Translations under genes and position numbers: made by a program
DNA from: Foetidibacter luteolus
GTDB lineage: Bacteria; Bacteroidota; Bacteroidia; Chitinophagales; Chitinophagaceae
Assembly: GCF_009650435.1 (NCBI RefSeq)
Contig: NZ_VVIP01000062.1
Location: 19,226 to 83,225, forward strand
Direction of reading: 5' to 3'
Length of the DNA: 64,000 nucleotides
Shown: piece after piece, positions 27,447 to 36,255 of the stretch
Layout of the letters: the number at the start of each line of letters is the position of its first letter
Numbering within the stretch: the stretch's first letter is position 1
The notes under the pieces: model-generated
What the model saw: the letters and a program-made list of their open reading frames with translations, nothing else
Database searches by the model: none
Told to the model about the DNA's origin: nothing

Positions 27447-28640
27447 TTGTTACAGCAACCTAATTCAGTCATAGCATTCATTACTACCGATGCTATTCTT
27501 GCAAACACCATGGCCGGGTTTAACCTGGGCGGCAGAAAGCTGCTGGTATTTGCCAACGGGTTTGAGTTTTGGACCAGGAAAGAAAGAGAAGGCCTGGATA
27601 TAGCCGCCATCATATCCCACAGCGAGATAATGGCCCCCGCAGGCATATCGCTGCTTAGAACATTGCAGGACGATAAGAATTTTTACCCTCCTTTTTTTAT
27701 ACTGTGCAACCACAAAACAGATAACCTGTTGCGCATTGCTTTGCAAAGTGGCGTGGCCGATGTTTTTTCTTTTCCGTTGAAACAGGCAGCGATGGAAAAA
27801 CGTATTGATTTTTCCATTAGTAACTGGAGCCTGCTGCAAAACAAAACGGCCGGAGAAATTTTCAGGCCTTACAGAAAAAAACTGGTAAAGCGCCTGTTTG
27901 ATATAACGGTTTCCGGCACGGCTTTGCTGTTGCTATCCCCCCTGTTTTTGTTGATAACCATTTTGCTGAGGCTTGAATCCCGGGGTCCTGTTTTTTATTA
28001 CTCCTACCGTGTTGGCACCGGCTTTTACGTGTTTAAGTTTTTTAAGTTTCGCTCTATGTACGTAGATGCGGATAAGCGGCTGAAAGAATTTAAACACCTT
28101 AACCAATACGATGCCGCCAACAACCTTGCCACAGCAACAGACGGCCATGACAATGGCATTAACCTTTGCGGTGAATGCAGGGCGGCAGGCACAGGCTGCA
28201 TGCAACCGTTATATGCAGATAAAAACCAGTGGTGCGAAAAACAATACCTGTTTAACCGCCAGGCAGACCAGGGCAATGCTTTTTTTAAATTAAAAAACGA
28301 CCCCCGCATTACCCGTGTTGGCAAGCTGTTGCGCAACAGCAGCCTGGACGAAATTCCGCAATTATGGAATGTGTTCATTGGCGACATGAGCATTGTCGGC
28401 AACCGCCCGCTGCCCATTTATGAAGCGGAAAAACTTACTACAGATAAATATGCGCTGCGCTTTATGGCGCCTGCGGGCATTACGGGGCTTTGGCAGGTGG
28501 AGAAAAGGGGCAAGGGCGAAATGTCATCCGAAGAGCGGCTGATGCTGGACAACACCTACGCCAGCAGGCATAGCTTTGGCAGCGATATTAAACTGATACT
28601 CAAAACCATTCCTGCGCTTTTTCAAAAAGAAAGTGTGTAG
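27447..28640 (+). CDS. Sugar transferase with degenerate receiver-like N-terminus
   Basis: A 397-residue protein beginning at TTG (27447); the next ATG, 21 codons in, would cut into the N-terminal fold. Residues 1-125 resemble a CheY fold lacking the acidic pocket and phospho-Asp (Ser57 in IISHSEIMAP). A transmembrane helix near 155-176 begins the polyprenyl-phosphate sugar-1-phosphate transferase domain: KFFKFRSMYVDAD, LRNSSLDEIPQLWNV, IVGNRPLP, GITGLWQVEKRGK. Between residues 240 and 264 is an insertion with Cys241, Cys244, Cys251 and Cys263, possibly metal-binding and seen in related Bacteroidota transferases. It would start exopolysaccharide or glycan assembly on the lipid carrier. Confidence 0.88.
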   Translation: MLQQPNSVIAFITTDAILANTMAGFNLGGRKLLVFANGFEFWTRKEREGLDIAAIISHSEIMAPAGISLLRTLQDDKNFYPPFFILCNHKTDNLLRIALQSGVADVFSFPLKQAAMEKRIDFSISNWSLLQNKTAGEIFRPYRKKLVKRLFDITVSGTALLLLSPLFLLITILLRLESRGPVFYYSYRVGTGFYVFKFFKFRSMYVDADKRLKEFKHLNQYDAANNLATATDGHDNGINLCGECRAAGTGCMQPLYADKNQWCEKQYLFNRQADQGNAFFKLKNDPRITRVGKLLRNSSLDEIPQLWNVFIGDMSIVGNRPLPIYEAEKLTTDKYALRFMAPAGITGLWQVEKRGKGEMSSEERLMLDNTYASRHSFGSDIKLILKTIPALFQKESV

Positions 28641-28664
28641 ACCCCCATTCCCTATACGTGGTAG

Positions 28665-28752
28665 TATTATGGCCTGGGCAGAAGAATTACTATGAAGCTT
28701 TGGTTGTGTCACTCACTTGTACGGTTGGATCCGCTATTCAGCTTTTCCCGCC
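28665..28752 (+). repeat. R1 dispersed repeat, copy 4
   Basis: Diverged copy: ATTATGGCCTGGGCAGAAGA, CTATGAAGCTTTGGTTGTGT, then TTGTACGGTTGGATCCGC and CAGCTTTTCCCGCC. It lies between two convergent genes. Confidence 0.7.
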
Positions 28753-28795
28753 ATGTAGTTTTTGTTTCTGCGCCTCCGGCGACAGCCAACAACCA

Positions 28796-29902
28796 TCAGG
28801 CAGTTACAAAATCATACACCGCTTTTGCAGCAGTTGCAGATGCATCGCCACCAGCGCTTAATACATCTTTCAAAGCAGCATAATCTGTTGCCAGTTGGGC
28901 TTTGCGCTGCTCGTTATTCAGCAGGCTATCCAGTTCTTTGGCTAAGTTTTCTGCTGTAAGTTCATCCTGTATCAGTTCATTCACTATCAGCCTGTTCATA
29001 ATAAGGTTTACCAGCGATATGTACTTTACTTTAATAAGCCGCCTGGCTATCTGGTAGCTGATGTTGCTGCCTTTATAACAAACTACTTCCGGCACGCCGA
29101 ACAGTGCTGTTTCCAGTGTGGCCGTACCGCTGGTAACCAACGCGGCAGATGCCTGCGCAAGTAAATAATAGGTTTGCCCTTTTACCGATGATACGTTTGC
29201 GTAGGCCGCCAGCATAGGCTGGTAAAATTCATCTTCCTGGCCCGGCGCCTGCGCCACTATAAATTTGTAATCAGGAAAAGACCTGCTTACTTCCAGCATA
29301 ATGGGTAGCTTTTTTAATATTTCCTGTTTGCGGCTGCCTGGTAAAAGCGCAATCACTTTTTCCTGTGCAGGCGTTGTTGCAGCACTTGCCTTAAACTGGT
29401 TAATTACCTTAACAAGCGGATGGCCTACATATTGCACATCCCAATTCCATTTGCTTTTAAAGTAATCCTTTTCAAAAGGCAATATCACCAGCATTTTATC
29501 AATATGCTGTTTCATTTTCTTCACCCGGTTTTCTTTCCATGCCCAAACCTGCGGGGAGATATAGTAGATAACCCTAAGCCCTTGCTGGTGGGCCCATTGC
29601 GCAATGCGCAGGTTAAAACCCGGGTAGTCAATCAGCACCAGCACATCTGGCTGATAAACCAGGATATCCTGCCTGCAGAAAGCGAGGTTTTTAAAAATGG
29701 TACGCAGGTTCATTAACACTTCCACAAAGCCCATAAAAGCAAGCTCCCGGTAATGTTTAACCAGCGTGGCGCCGGCCTGCTGCATTAAATCGCCACCCCA
29801 GCAGCGCACATCCGCGGCTGCATCCAGTTGCTTTAGTTCTTTTATAAGGTTGCTGCCATGCAGGTCGCCGCTGGCTTCGCCGGCAATAATGTAATACTTC
29901 AT
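28796..29902 (-). CDS. lpxB: Lipid-A-disaccharide synthase
   Basis: A 368-residue GT19 glycosyltransferase. Evidence: MKYYIIAGEASGDLHGSNL at the N-terminus, YISPQVWAWKENRVKKM, KDYFKSKWNWDVQYVGHPLV, LLPGSRKQEI and the C-terminal ASAALVTSGTATLETALFGVPEVVCYK. The enzyme condenses UDP-2,3-diacylglucosamine with lipid X at the inner membrane. Full length, with an unambiguous start. Confidence 0.95.
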   Translation of the reverse strand: MKYYIIAGEASGDLHGSNLIKELKQLDAAADVRCWGGDLMQQAGATLVKHYRELAFMGFVEVLMNLRTIFKNLAFCRQDILVYQPDVLVLIDYPGFNLRIAQWAHQQGLRVIYYISPQVWAWKENRVKKMKQHIDKMLVILPFEKDYFKSKWNWDVQYVGHPLVKVINQFKASAATTPAQEKVIALLPGSRKQEILKKLPIMLEVSRSFPDYKFIVAQAPGQEDEFYQPMLAAYANVSSVKGQTYYLLAQASAALVTSGTATLETALFGVPEVVCYKGSNISYQIARRLIKVKYISLVNLIMNRLIVNELIQDELTAENLAKELDSLLNNEQRKAQLATDYAALKDVLSAGGDASATAAKAVYDFVTA

Positions 29903-29954
29903 GAAACGTATAAGCCTGTTTTAAGAAAGTGCAAAATACAACTCTATACAGCAT

Positions 29955-30060
29955 AAACCTGCCAGGATAATTCAACCCTTTCAGGGTTGGGCTGCCGTGT
30001 GCTGGCAACCCCCGGATTTCATCCGGGGCTATTAACATTTTAGCCCCTTCGGGCTAAAGC
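29955..30060. repeat. Cluster of REP-like hairpins
   Basis: Three perfect or near-perfect palindromes in a row: CAACCCTTTCAGGGTTG, CCCCCGGATTTCATCCGGGG and TTTAGCCCCTTCGGGCTAAA. Such clusters accompany RAYT transposases, and RAYT remnants start 150 nt further on. Confidence 0.7.
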
Positions 30061-30080
30061 AGCAGGATAAGGCAATTAAA

Positions 30081-30119
30081 TACCCGGAGCATGCTACACC
30101 GGGGGCCATTGCTGAAGAG
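30081..30119 (+). repeat. R8 direct repeat, left copy
   Basis: ACCCGGAGCATG, ACCGG and GCCATTGCTGAAGAG recur at 32707-32744 in the same orientation with a few changes. The two copies enclose the whole RAYT-scar region. Confidence 0.65.
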
Positions 30120-30200
30120 CCTAGCTATACCAAGAGTTAGCCTGCGGCTCTTTGGATTTTTTATAGTTGCCAGACTTGGTCTGGTTTACGGCAGCCAAAT
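30120..30200 (+). repeat. Left terminal inverted repeat of the RAYT scar
   Basis: CTAGCTATACCAAGAGTTAG, CGGCTCTTTGGATTTT and AGACTTGGTCTGG match, in reverse complement and with scattered differences, the stretch at 31905-31980. Pairing runs over roughly 70 nt. Confidence 0.65.
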
Positions 30201-30204
30201 GCTC

Positions 30205-30560
30205 ATTAACCCCAGCTATTCGCAGCATTACCGATAGCGGCTCCTTGGATATTTAATAAGAAGCGGTCTGCAGACTGACTTCTGTTTGGTGAAATTTTAG
30301 GTAACTTGTTGCCCATGTACCATGAAAGCTATAAAATCCGGGATAAGCACGGTGTATATTTTTATCAGTTTTGCCAAGGTTAACTTATCGGCCCATACAG
30401 TTAGAAACCAATGATTTTACCTCAACCAAACTGAATTATATCCACCAAAACCACGTTAAAGCAAGGATAGTGGCAAAGGTAGAAGATTATCTGTTGAGCA
30501 GCGAGAAAAAGGCATACGCCAATAGACCATCTAACAGCAGGATATACTGTTCGAAAACAT
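30205..30560 (+). pseudogene. RAYT (REP-associated Y1 transposase) remnant with internal deletion, left copy
   Basis: An N-terminal scrap starting at ATG 30315 (MYHESYKIRDKHGVYF) runs into a stop and is followed in another frame by a C-terminal scrap (LNYIHQNHVKARIVAKVEDY, LLSSEK). These are the two ends of a TnpA-REP protein of about 180-240 residues; the catalytic HUH and Tyr regions are deleted. The same deletion is in the copy at 31.5 kb, so it predates the duplication. Not functional. Confidence 0.75.
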
Positions 30561-30614
30561 TTTACATTGAACTTGATAGCCCTCTGCAGAACGAGCTATC
30601 CCACATAAAATAAA

Positions 30615-30764
30615 ATGCAAATAAATGATCCTTCAGCAAACTACATTATTTTTAATAATGATTTGCCAGTAGAGTTACCGAATGTAGAAGTAACGGTAGA
30701 TATCAACGGAACAGCCACAAAATTTAAAATGCAAGAATCTGCAACTTTGTGGACAGAGTTTTAA
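30615..30764 (+). CDS. Short unknown open frame
   Basis: A 49-residue frame (MQINDPSANYIIFNNDLPVE onward, ending LWTEF), 12 nt ahead of the 241-residue gene and between the two RAYT remnants. AT-rich like its neighbour. I recognise no family; it may be the tail of a decayed gene that came in with the insert. Confidence 0.3.
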   Translation: MQINDPSANYIIFNNDLPVELPNVEVTVDINGTATKFKMQESATLWTEF

Positions 30765-30776
30765 ATAAGTATTTCT

Positions 30777-31502
30777 ATGAGATTTATTTATGACGGTAAT
30801 ATTTACCCATTAATGGAAAAAGTAGCCTTCGTTAAGATTAATGCTACATATTTTAAGGATGAATACTTAAAATGGAGAGACGAGCAGAACTACTATTCAA
30901 CTAAGTTCGATGTTAAAAGGGTTGGTGGAACTTTACAAGATGCCGTAATGAGTTTGCTCCCGTTTAATTCCGAAAAAAAGGTTATCATAATTCCTACTAA
31001 TAGCAATTGGGTTGCTTATATCGATAATAATGAAGATGCCCAAACTGAAAAGGCTGTGGTTATAGCTAAAAGATTAAAAGTGGAATGTATAGACGTCTGT
31101 GCATTTATTAATTCTTTTGGAACGAAGGCTAATGACTGGGGAGGAGGGTGGATTCAGATCTTTGATTCCTTAGGATCTCTTGTTAGACGTGTAGAACTTA
31201 CTTGGCAAGAAAAATGGGAATTTGAACAGTATGGAATGCCTCAGGAATTTGAGAATTTGCAAATGTATAAACAAAAATTTCAAAGAGATAGATTCACGCC
31301 GGAGATGTTGGATGCCTATTGTAAATATTTCGGAATTGACTTTTTTAATGAGGCATTTTATTTTCCTGAAGGTGTAGAGGGGTACTTAATCAGCGATATT
31401 CCTAAAGAAGTTTATCAAAGGAAAACTGTCACTTTAAATGAAGCTCGAAAGTTTTATGGGCTTGGTGACTCAGCTTTTTCTTCTTCAGACAATCTTACCT
31501 GA
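30777..31502 (+). CDS. Unknown 241-residue protein enclosed by duplicated RAYT remnants
   Basis: A soluble protein without signal peptide or membrane helix: MRFIYDGNIYPLMEKVAFVK, later FGTKANDWGGGWIQIFDS and a C-terminal YFPEGVEGYLISDIPKEVYQ. AT-rich codon use differs from the surrounding core genes. I do not recognise the family. The insert lies between two direct repeats of about 345 bp, so it probably arrived horizontally. The size, solubility and position resemble orphan immunity genes, but there is no direct evidence for that. Confidence 0.65.
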   Translation: MRFIYDGNIYPLMEKVAFVKINATYFKDEYLKWRDEQNYYSTKFDVKRVGGTLQDAVMSLLPFNSEKKVIIIPTNSNWVAYIDNNEDAQTEKAVVIAKRLKVECIDVCAFINSFGTKANDWGGGWIQIFDSLGSLVRRVELTWQEKWEFEQYGMPQEFENLQMYKQKFQRDRFTPEMLDAYCKYFGIDFFNEAFYFPEGVEGYLISDIPKEVYQRKTVTLNEARKFYGLGDSAFSSSDNLT

Positions 31503-31504
31503 AA

Positions 31505-31896
31505 GGCACTCAGCTATCCGCAGCGTTACCGATAGCGGCTCTTTGTATATTTAATAAGAAGCAGTCTTCAGACTGACTTCTGTTTGGTGAAATTATAGGT
31601 AACTTGTTGCCCATGTACCATGAAAGCTATAAAATCCGGGATAAGCACAGTGTATATTTTTATCAGTTTTGCCAAGGTTAACTTATCGGCCCATACAGTT
31701 AGAAACCAATGATTTTACCTTAACCAAACTGAATTATATCCACCAAAACCCCGTTAAAGCAAGGATAGTGGCAAAGGTAGAAGATTATCTGTTGAGCAGC
31801 GAGAAAAAGGCTTGCGCCAATAGACCATCTAACAGCAGGATATACTGTTCGCAAATGAAGGAGTCAGAAGTATGGGCTACTAATTTTTTCCTTTAG
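31505..31896 (+). pseudogene. RAYT remnant with internal deletion, right copy
   Basis: Nearly identical to the left copy from CAGCTAT through GGATATACTGTTCG, including the ATG (31613) N-terminal scrap and the C-terminal LNYIHQNPVKARIVAKVEDY. After the shared part it continues to a different C-terminal end. Carries the same internal deletion as the left copy. Confidence 0.75.
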
Positions 31897-31899
31897 CAT

Positions 31900-31985
31900 A
31901 TAACTCCGAAATCCAGACAAAAGTCTGAATTTTATCGAAAATCCTAAGAGCGGCTAACGCTTAACTCTTCAGATAGCTGGGTGAT
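31900..31985 (-). repeat. Right terminal inverted repeat of the RAYT scar
   Basis: The reverse complement of this stretch (CCAGCTATCTGAAGAGTTAA, GCCGCTCTTAGGATTTT, CAGACTTTTGTCTGG) matches the left terminal repeat at 30120-30200. Confidence 0.65.
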
Positions 31986-32095
31986 GCAGAATTGTAGGCA
32001 TTGAGAAATTTGTTGAAAAATCAAAGCGGGCTAAGTTCAAATCAATTAAGCAGAATAGTTGAACTTAACGTAAACCTTGAGTAATTGGGACTTTT

Positions 32096-32590
32096 ATGGA
32101 GAAAATAGATAATAAGGATTTAACTGTGAAAATTCAAAATTACAAGAAAGGATTAAAATCTGATATCGAGAATTTAATCATTGACCACTATACATTTGAA
32201 AATATTAAATTTGAATATACAGGGTTAAGAAAGACTGTTTTTGAAAATTGTGTTTTTAGAAGCGTAATTTTTTGTGAAGTATATGTGAGTGAGTCAATTT
32301 TTAAGAAATCTATATTTATGAATTGCGAATTCATAAATATAGATTTTGGAATGAGTGAAGTAGTTTTTGAAGATACAATTATTTATAAAACAAATTTTAA
32401 AAAAATAGATGCCCTTTCCAGTTCATTCGTAAGCACCAGTTTTATAAGTTGTAATTTTTTATACTTCGATGTTTCGAAAAACTTTTTTAAAAATTGCAGA
32501 ATAATAGAATGTAATACAAGTGGTTTGATTTATTCGCCAGGCGATTTTAATAACTCCAATATTTTTATTCCAGAATTTAGAACGGCTTAG
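32096..32590 (+). CDS. Pentapeptide-repeat-like protein
   Basis: A 164-residue protein with five-residue periodicity centred on Phe/Ile: FENIKFEYT, TVFENCVFRSVIF, SIFKKSIFMNCEFINIDF, VVFEDTIIYKTNFKKI, SFVSTSFISCNF, FFKNCRIIEC. This predicts a small right-handed quadrilateral beta-helix. It is very AT-rich and isolated among repeats. Pentapeptide proteins include gyrase protectors and effectors with diverse roles; no specific function can be given. Confidence 0.7.
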   Translation: MEKIDNKDLTVKIQNYKKGLKSDIENLIIDHYTFENIKFEYTGLRKTVFENCVFRSVIFCEVYVSESIFKKSIFMNCEFINIDFGMSEVVFEDTIIYKTNFKKIDALSSSFVSTSFISCNFLYFDVSKNFFKNCRIIECNTSGLIYSPGDFNNSNIFIPEFRTA

Positions 32591-32706
32591 CCCCCCGCTG
32601 GGTCAAGAATGTCAATAAATAAGCTAATGTTAGCGCAAGACTGAGGCGTTGGCAATGTGCCACTATGCTATGCCTTTAAAATTTTGAGAAAGAGCAACTA
32701 TAAAAT

Positions 32707-32744
32707 TACCCGGAGCATGTTAAACCGGAGCCATTGCTGAAGAG
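32707..32744 (+). repeat. R8 direct repeat, right copy
   Basis: ACCCGGAGCATGTTAAACCG, then GAGCCATTGCTGAAGAG. It closes the 2.66-kb scar region. The rest of the gap to 32890 has no gene. Confidence 0.65.
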
Positions 32745-32890
32745 GATTTCTACCGGCGAAGGGCAGCCGGATAGAAGCGGAGAGCCCGCAACCACGAGGT
32801 ACGAGTGGTGAGGACTTGCAGCGGAGCCGGAAGAAAAGCTGAAAATGTTACTGCCTGAGACTGCCCCTGGTTTGTCTTGCTTTGACTCAC

Positions 32891-35800
32891 TTAAAACTTT
32901 AACGGCAGTTGTACGATGATGGCGGCATGGTTACGGTCAATCTGCAGGTCAACTTCGGCTTTAAGTTCTTTGGCACGTTTGCAAAGATTGCTGTAATCTG
33001 CGGAGTTGTGCAGGTGCTCGTAGTAATGCTTTTCGATAACGGTATGCATGATGATGCTAAGGCGGCCCTTGCGCAGTTCTATGTTTACAATTACGGGCAC
33101 CCCGGTAGGATATTGCAGGATAATCTGCAGCGCTTCTTTGTAGAGTATCAGCAGCTCATGCCGAGTTATCATGTCCAGGGTAATATCCTTTACCTTGCTG
33201 TCAACAATCAGTTCAACAGGCGTATCGGCGGATGTGGAAAGCCCTTCAGTTTGCTCGCCAAAACGTGCCATGGTTTTCTCCATGTTGTCATTGGCGGGGT
33301 CTATGCTCCAGAGCATATCATCCATTACCTCTATCATACGCTTGCTCTTGGTGTTAATCTGGTCAATGTATTCTTTGGAGCGCTCAATATCCTTATCCGC
33401 TTTCAGCCTTGATATCTCGCTGAGTATGTTGATATCGTTTAAAGTCTTGCTCATCTCGTTGTACAGGTTTTGCGCTATTTGTGTACGCACCTGCTCCAGG
33501 GAGAATATGCGTTTGATGCGCTCCCTGTCAATCCAGTAGAACACAGCTACGCCCACTAATATCAGCAGCCCGTAAAACCAGTTGGTTTGCCAGAACGGCG
33601 CCACTACCTGCACCGTAAAAGAAGTAACGCCGGATACATTACCGTTTTCATCCTGGCATTTTACCTTAAACAAATAAGTGCCGGGTTTAAGATAGTTGTA
33701 CACAGCTTCGTTGCGTATATCGGTACGCACCCAGTCTTTATCAAGCCCTTCCAACTGGTGAAAGAAGATGAGCTTTTCCTGCTGCAGGTAACGCAGGGCT
33801 GTAAACAAAATCATTAACGAATTATCCTTGTAACTAAGCTTAAGCTTACCGGCCTGCAGGGTAGCATCCACATGTACAAAACTGTTGTTAACCAGTATTT
33901 CCGTAATTACAGGGCTGGGGGCTTTTGTTTCGCGGGCCATAGCCGCCGGGCTAAATGTTATGATGCTGTGCTCTGTGCCGAGTATGATGCGGCCATCCCG
34001 CAGTTGCTCATGTACGGCAAGGGTAAACCTGCTGTTAACAAGCCCATCCTTGGTGGAGTACACGGAGAAAAAATTCTTCTCGTAATTATAACGGCAAAGG
34101 TTATCAAGGCTGGTAATCCATAAAATACCATCCTTATCTTTTATAATGCCCCTTGCGCTGTTGGTGGGCAACCCATCCGCGGAAGTAATATGTTTAATTT
34201 TTTTTGTACGGGTATTAAGGATGCCTATACCCATTTCGGTAAACAACATCAGGCTGTCGTTATACTGCATTATATCGCCTGCGCCCAGGGCCAGCAGCCT
34301 GCTTTCCTGCGGCCCCTTCATGCTGTAAGATTCCAGCAGCTCGTGTGTAACGGGGTCAAACTTTTTAATACCCTCCACTTCTGTAGTAACCCATATATAG
34401 CCGCTGCTGTCGCAGATTATTTTTCTTGCACTGCCGGTAAAATCCTGGATAAATACAAAGCCGGAATCAACAGCACCAGCCTTTTGTGCTTTTGCCACAT
34501 CCCACTTAATAATGGTGCCATTGTACAGGCAAAACCAGAGGTTGTTTTTTTTGTCTTCCGCAATGCCCGTAATGGTACGCTCGTTAAACAGTTTAGGTTT
34601 AAGGTGCTGCATTGCACGGGTAGTGCTGCTGTAAATATAAATTTCACCACCCTGGCAGCCTACCCAGGTATTGCCCGAGGAATGATTGCAGATGGCCCAT
34701 GCTGTTTTAATGGCGGCAATATCCCGGCGGTTATTATCAACAAGTTTGCTGTTGTAACTGAGCACTCCGCCACCCCAGGTACCGGTCCATATTTCACCAT
34801 CCGATTGTTCTTTAATGGCCATCACCGGAAAATCATGATCAGCCCCTTTTGGAACAGCGGCAACGCTTTTAAAAAACTGCCTGGCCGGGTTAAAAATAAA
34901 AACACCCCTGTCTGTGGCAAACCACATATTGTGTTCCCGGTCTTCCATAATGGTGTTCATGTAATCGTAATGCAGGCTAAACTCATTCTTTTCTACGTTG
35001 GGCAAAAAGGTAAGCTGGCTGCTGTTTTTAGCTTTGTAGGCCAGCAAAGGGTTACCACCAATCCATACGGTACCATCCTGCTGCTGCATTACCTGCATTA
35101 TTTCGTGGTAGCCTTTCAACCAGCCATAAATAGCATCGTGATGGGCAATATTGGTTAATGTGGCCGGGTTAAATTCAAACAGGTAAGGTATGCCCTGCAT
35201 GGGCGGCCACTCCGTAATCCAGACCCTGCCCATATCATCTATCAGCGACACATGTAAAAAAATATGCGATGAAAAATATTTTATTACCGGGTTGTGGGCT
35301 GGGTTATGGCCTCGGTAGTTGATGGTTTGCCCGGCAATATCCATCATTACCAGGCCGGAATCGCAGCCCACCCATATCCTGTTACGCCCTTCAAAATAGG
35401 CACTCAACGCATGCCAGTTAACAGGAAGCTTAACCGTAGGCCTGCCGCTGGAAAAACTGCGGGTACGTTCATCAAAACGGTACATGTTGTTCTTGTGGAT
35501 GAGCAGGTGTACTTTACCCTGGCCGTCCTTAAATAATTTACGGTCGTTCTGCATCTGGGCAGGCTCCGGTATATCCAGCGCTACCTCTGTACATAAAAAG
35601 TTCATGGTGTTAAACACACCTACCCTGCCGCTGCCAAAGAGTATCCAGATGTTACCGTTGCCATCCTCACACAACTGGGTAATAACATTTTCCAGCACCG
35701 TACCTGTACTGTTGGGATCGTTTTTAAAATTGATGAAGTTACTGCCATCATAACGCTGCAGGCCATTGTAAGTGCCCAGCCATACAAAACCTTTTTTATC

Positions 35801-35971
35801 CTGTATAATGCTGGTTATTTCGTTTGTTGACAATCCGTTGGAGCTGGTAAGGTGCGTAAACACATAATCCTGTGTTTGCTGTGCGGCGCAAAAGGTTACA
35901 ATAAAAACAAAGCAAAGGCTGCTAATGATTGTTTTAAACAAGAGAAAACCTGTTTTTTGGTGCTGCCCCAA
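32891..35971 (-). CDS. Two-component-regulator-propeller sensor with degenerate kinase region
   Basis: 1026 residues: signal peptide (to about 32), two seven-bladed propeller domains built from repeats such as SSNGLSTNEITSIIQDKKGFVWLGT and DKDGILWITSLDNLCRY, a Y_Y_Y domain near 700-790 (LSYKDNSLMILFTALRY, LKPGTYLFKVKCQDENGNVS), one transmembrane helix (about 798-818), then a region aligning with HisKA_3/HATPase. Where the H box normally reads LHD the protein has Tyr837-Asn838 (AQNLYNEMSKTLNDINILSE), and the ATPase N box reads ILYKEALQIILQYP without the usual Asn and His. Autophosphorylation is therefore unlikely. The divergent AraC gene 284 nt away may be its partner. Confidence 0.88.
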   Translation of the reverse strand: MGQHQKTGFLLFKTIISSLCFVFIVTFCAAQQTQDYVFTHLTSSNGLSTNEITSIIQDKKGFVWLGTYNGLQRYDGSNFINFKNDPNSTGTVLENVITQLCEDGNGNIWILFGSGRVGVFNTMNFLCTEVALDIPEPAQMQNDRKLFKDGQGKVHLLIHKNNMYRFDERTRSFSSGRPTVKLPVNWHALSAYFEGRNRIWVGCDSGLVMMDIAGQTINYRGHNPAHNPVIKYFSSHIFLHVSLIDDMGRVWITEWPPMQGIPYLFEFNPATLTNIAHHDAIYGWLKGYHEIMQVMQQQDGTVWIGGNPLLAYKAKNSSQLTFLPNVEKNEFSLHYDYMNTIMEDREHNMWFATDRGVFIFNPARQFFKSVAAVPKGADHDFPVMAIKEQSDGEIWTGTWGGGVLSYNSKLVDNNRRDIAAIKTAWAICNHSSGNTWVGCQGGEIYIYSSTTRAMQHLKPKLFNERTITGIAEDKKNNLWFCLYNGTIIKWDVAKAQKAGAVDSGFVFIQDFTGSARKIICDSSGYIWVTTEVEGIKKFDPVTHELLESYSMKGPQESRLLALGAGDIMQYNDSLMLFTEMGIGILNTRTKKIKHITSADGLPTNSARGIIKDKDGILWITSLDNLCRYNYEKNFFSVYSTKDGLVNSRFTLAVHEQLRDGRIILGTEHSIITFSPAAMARETKAPSPVITEILVNNSFVHVDATLQAGKLKLSYKDNSLMILFTALRYLQQEKLIFFHQLEGLDKDWVRTDIRNEAVYNYLKPGTYLFKVKCQDENGNVSGVTSFTVQVVAPFWQTNWFYGLLILVGVAVFYWIDRERIKRIFSLEQVRTQIAQNLYNEMSKTLNDINILSEISRLKADKDIERSKEYIDQINTKSKRMIEVMDDMLWSIDPANDNMEKTMARFGEQTEGLSTSADTPVELIVDSKVKDITLDMITRHELLILYKEALQIILQYPTGVPVIVNIELRKGRLSIIMHTVIEKHYYEHLHNSADYSNLCKRAKELKAEVDLQIDRNHAAIIVQLPLKF

Positions 35972-36230
35972 ATATATACATTAAAGCCTTTCAGCGGCGG
36001 GATGGCGGCGCTTATGTAAATGCCGGCTGCACCAATTGTATATAAACAGGGATGAACTGGCGTACTGAATGAGGCAGCCACGCCCTTTAACCGCAGCTTT
36101 GCCATAACAACATCAGCTTAAAACATACATAGTATGGCACACCATCCGGCAGGTTAAATTTCAGTTTCATCATCCACAAAAAGTACCACAGCAACACCAA
36201 ACAGTACCAACATAATTTTAAGGGCTTAAA

Positions 36231-36238
36231 TACCTTTG
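36231..36238 (+). promoter_or_regulatory. Predicted -7 element for the AraC gene
   Basis: TACCTTTG matches TAnnTTTG exactly and lies 17 nt before the ATG. No convincing TTTG -33 element is present, which suggests an activator may be needed. Confidence 0.4.
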
Positions 36239-36255
36239 TACAACAAAACAAAAGG

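Noticed and set aside
30371..30613. Intact small gene in the left RAYT region
   Set aside because: It is the C-terminal piece of a transposase joined by deletion, present twice, with no catalytic residues.
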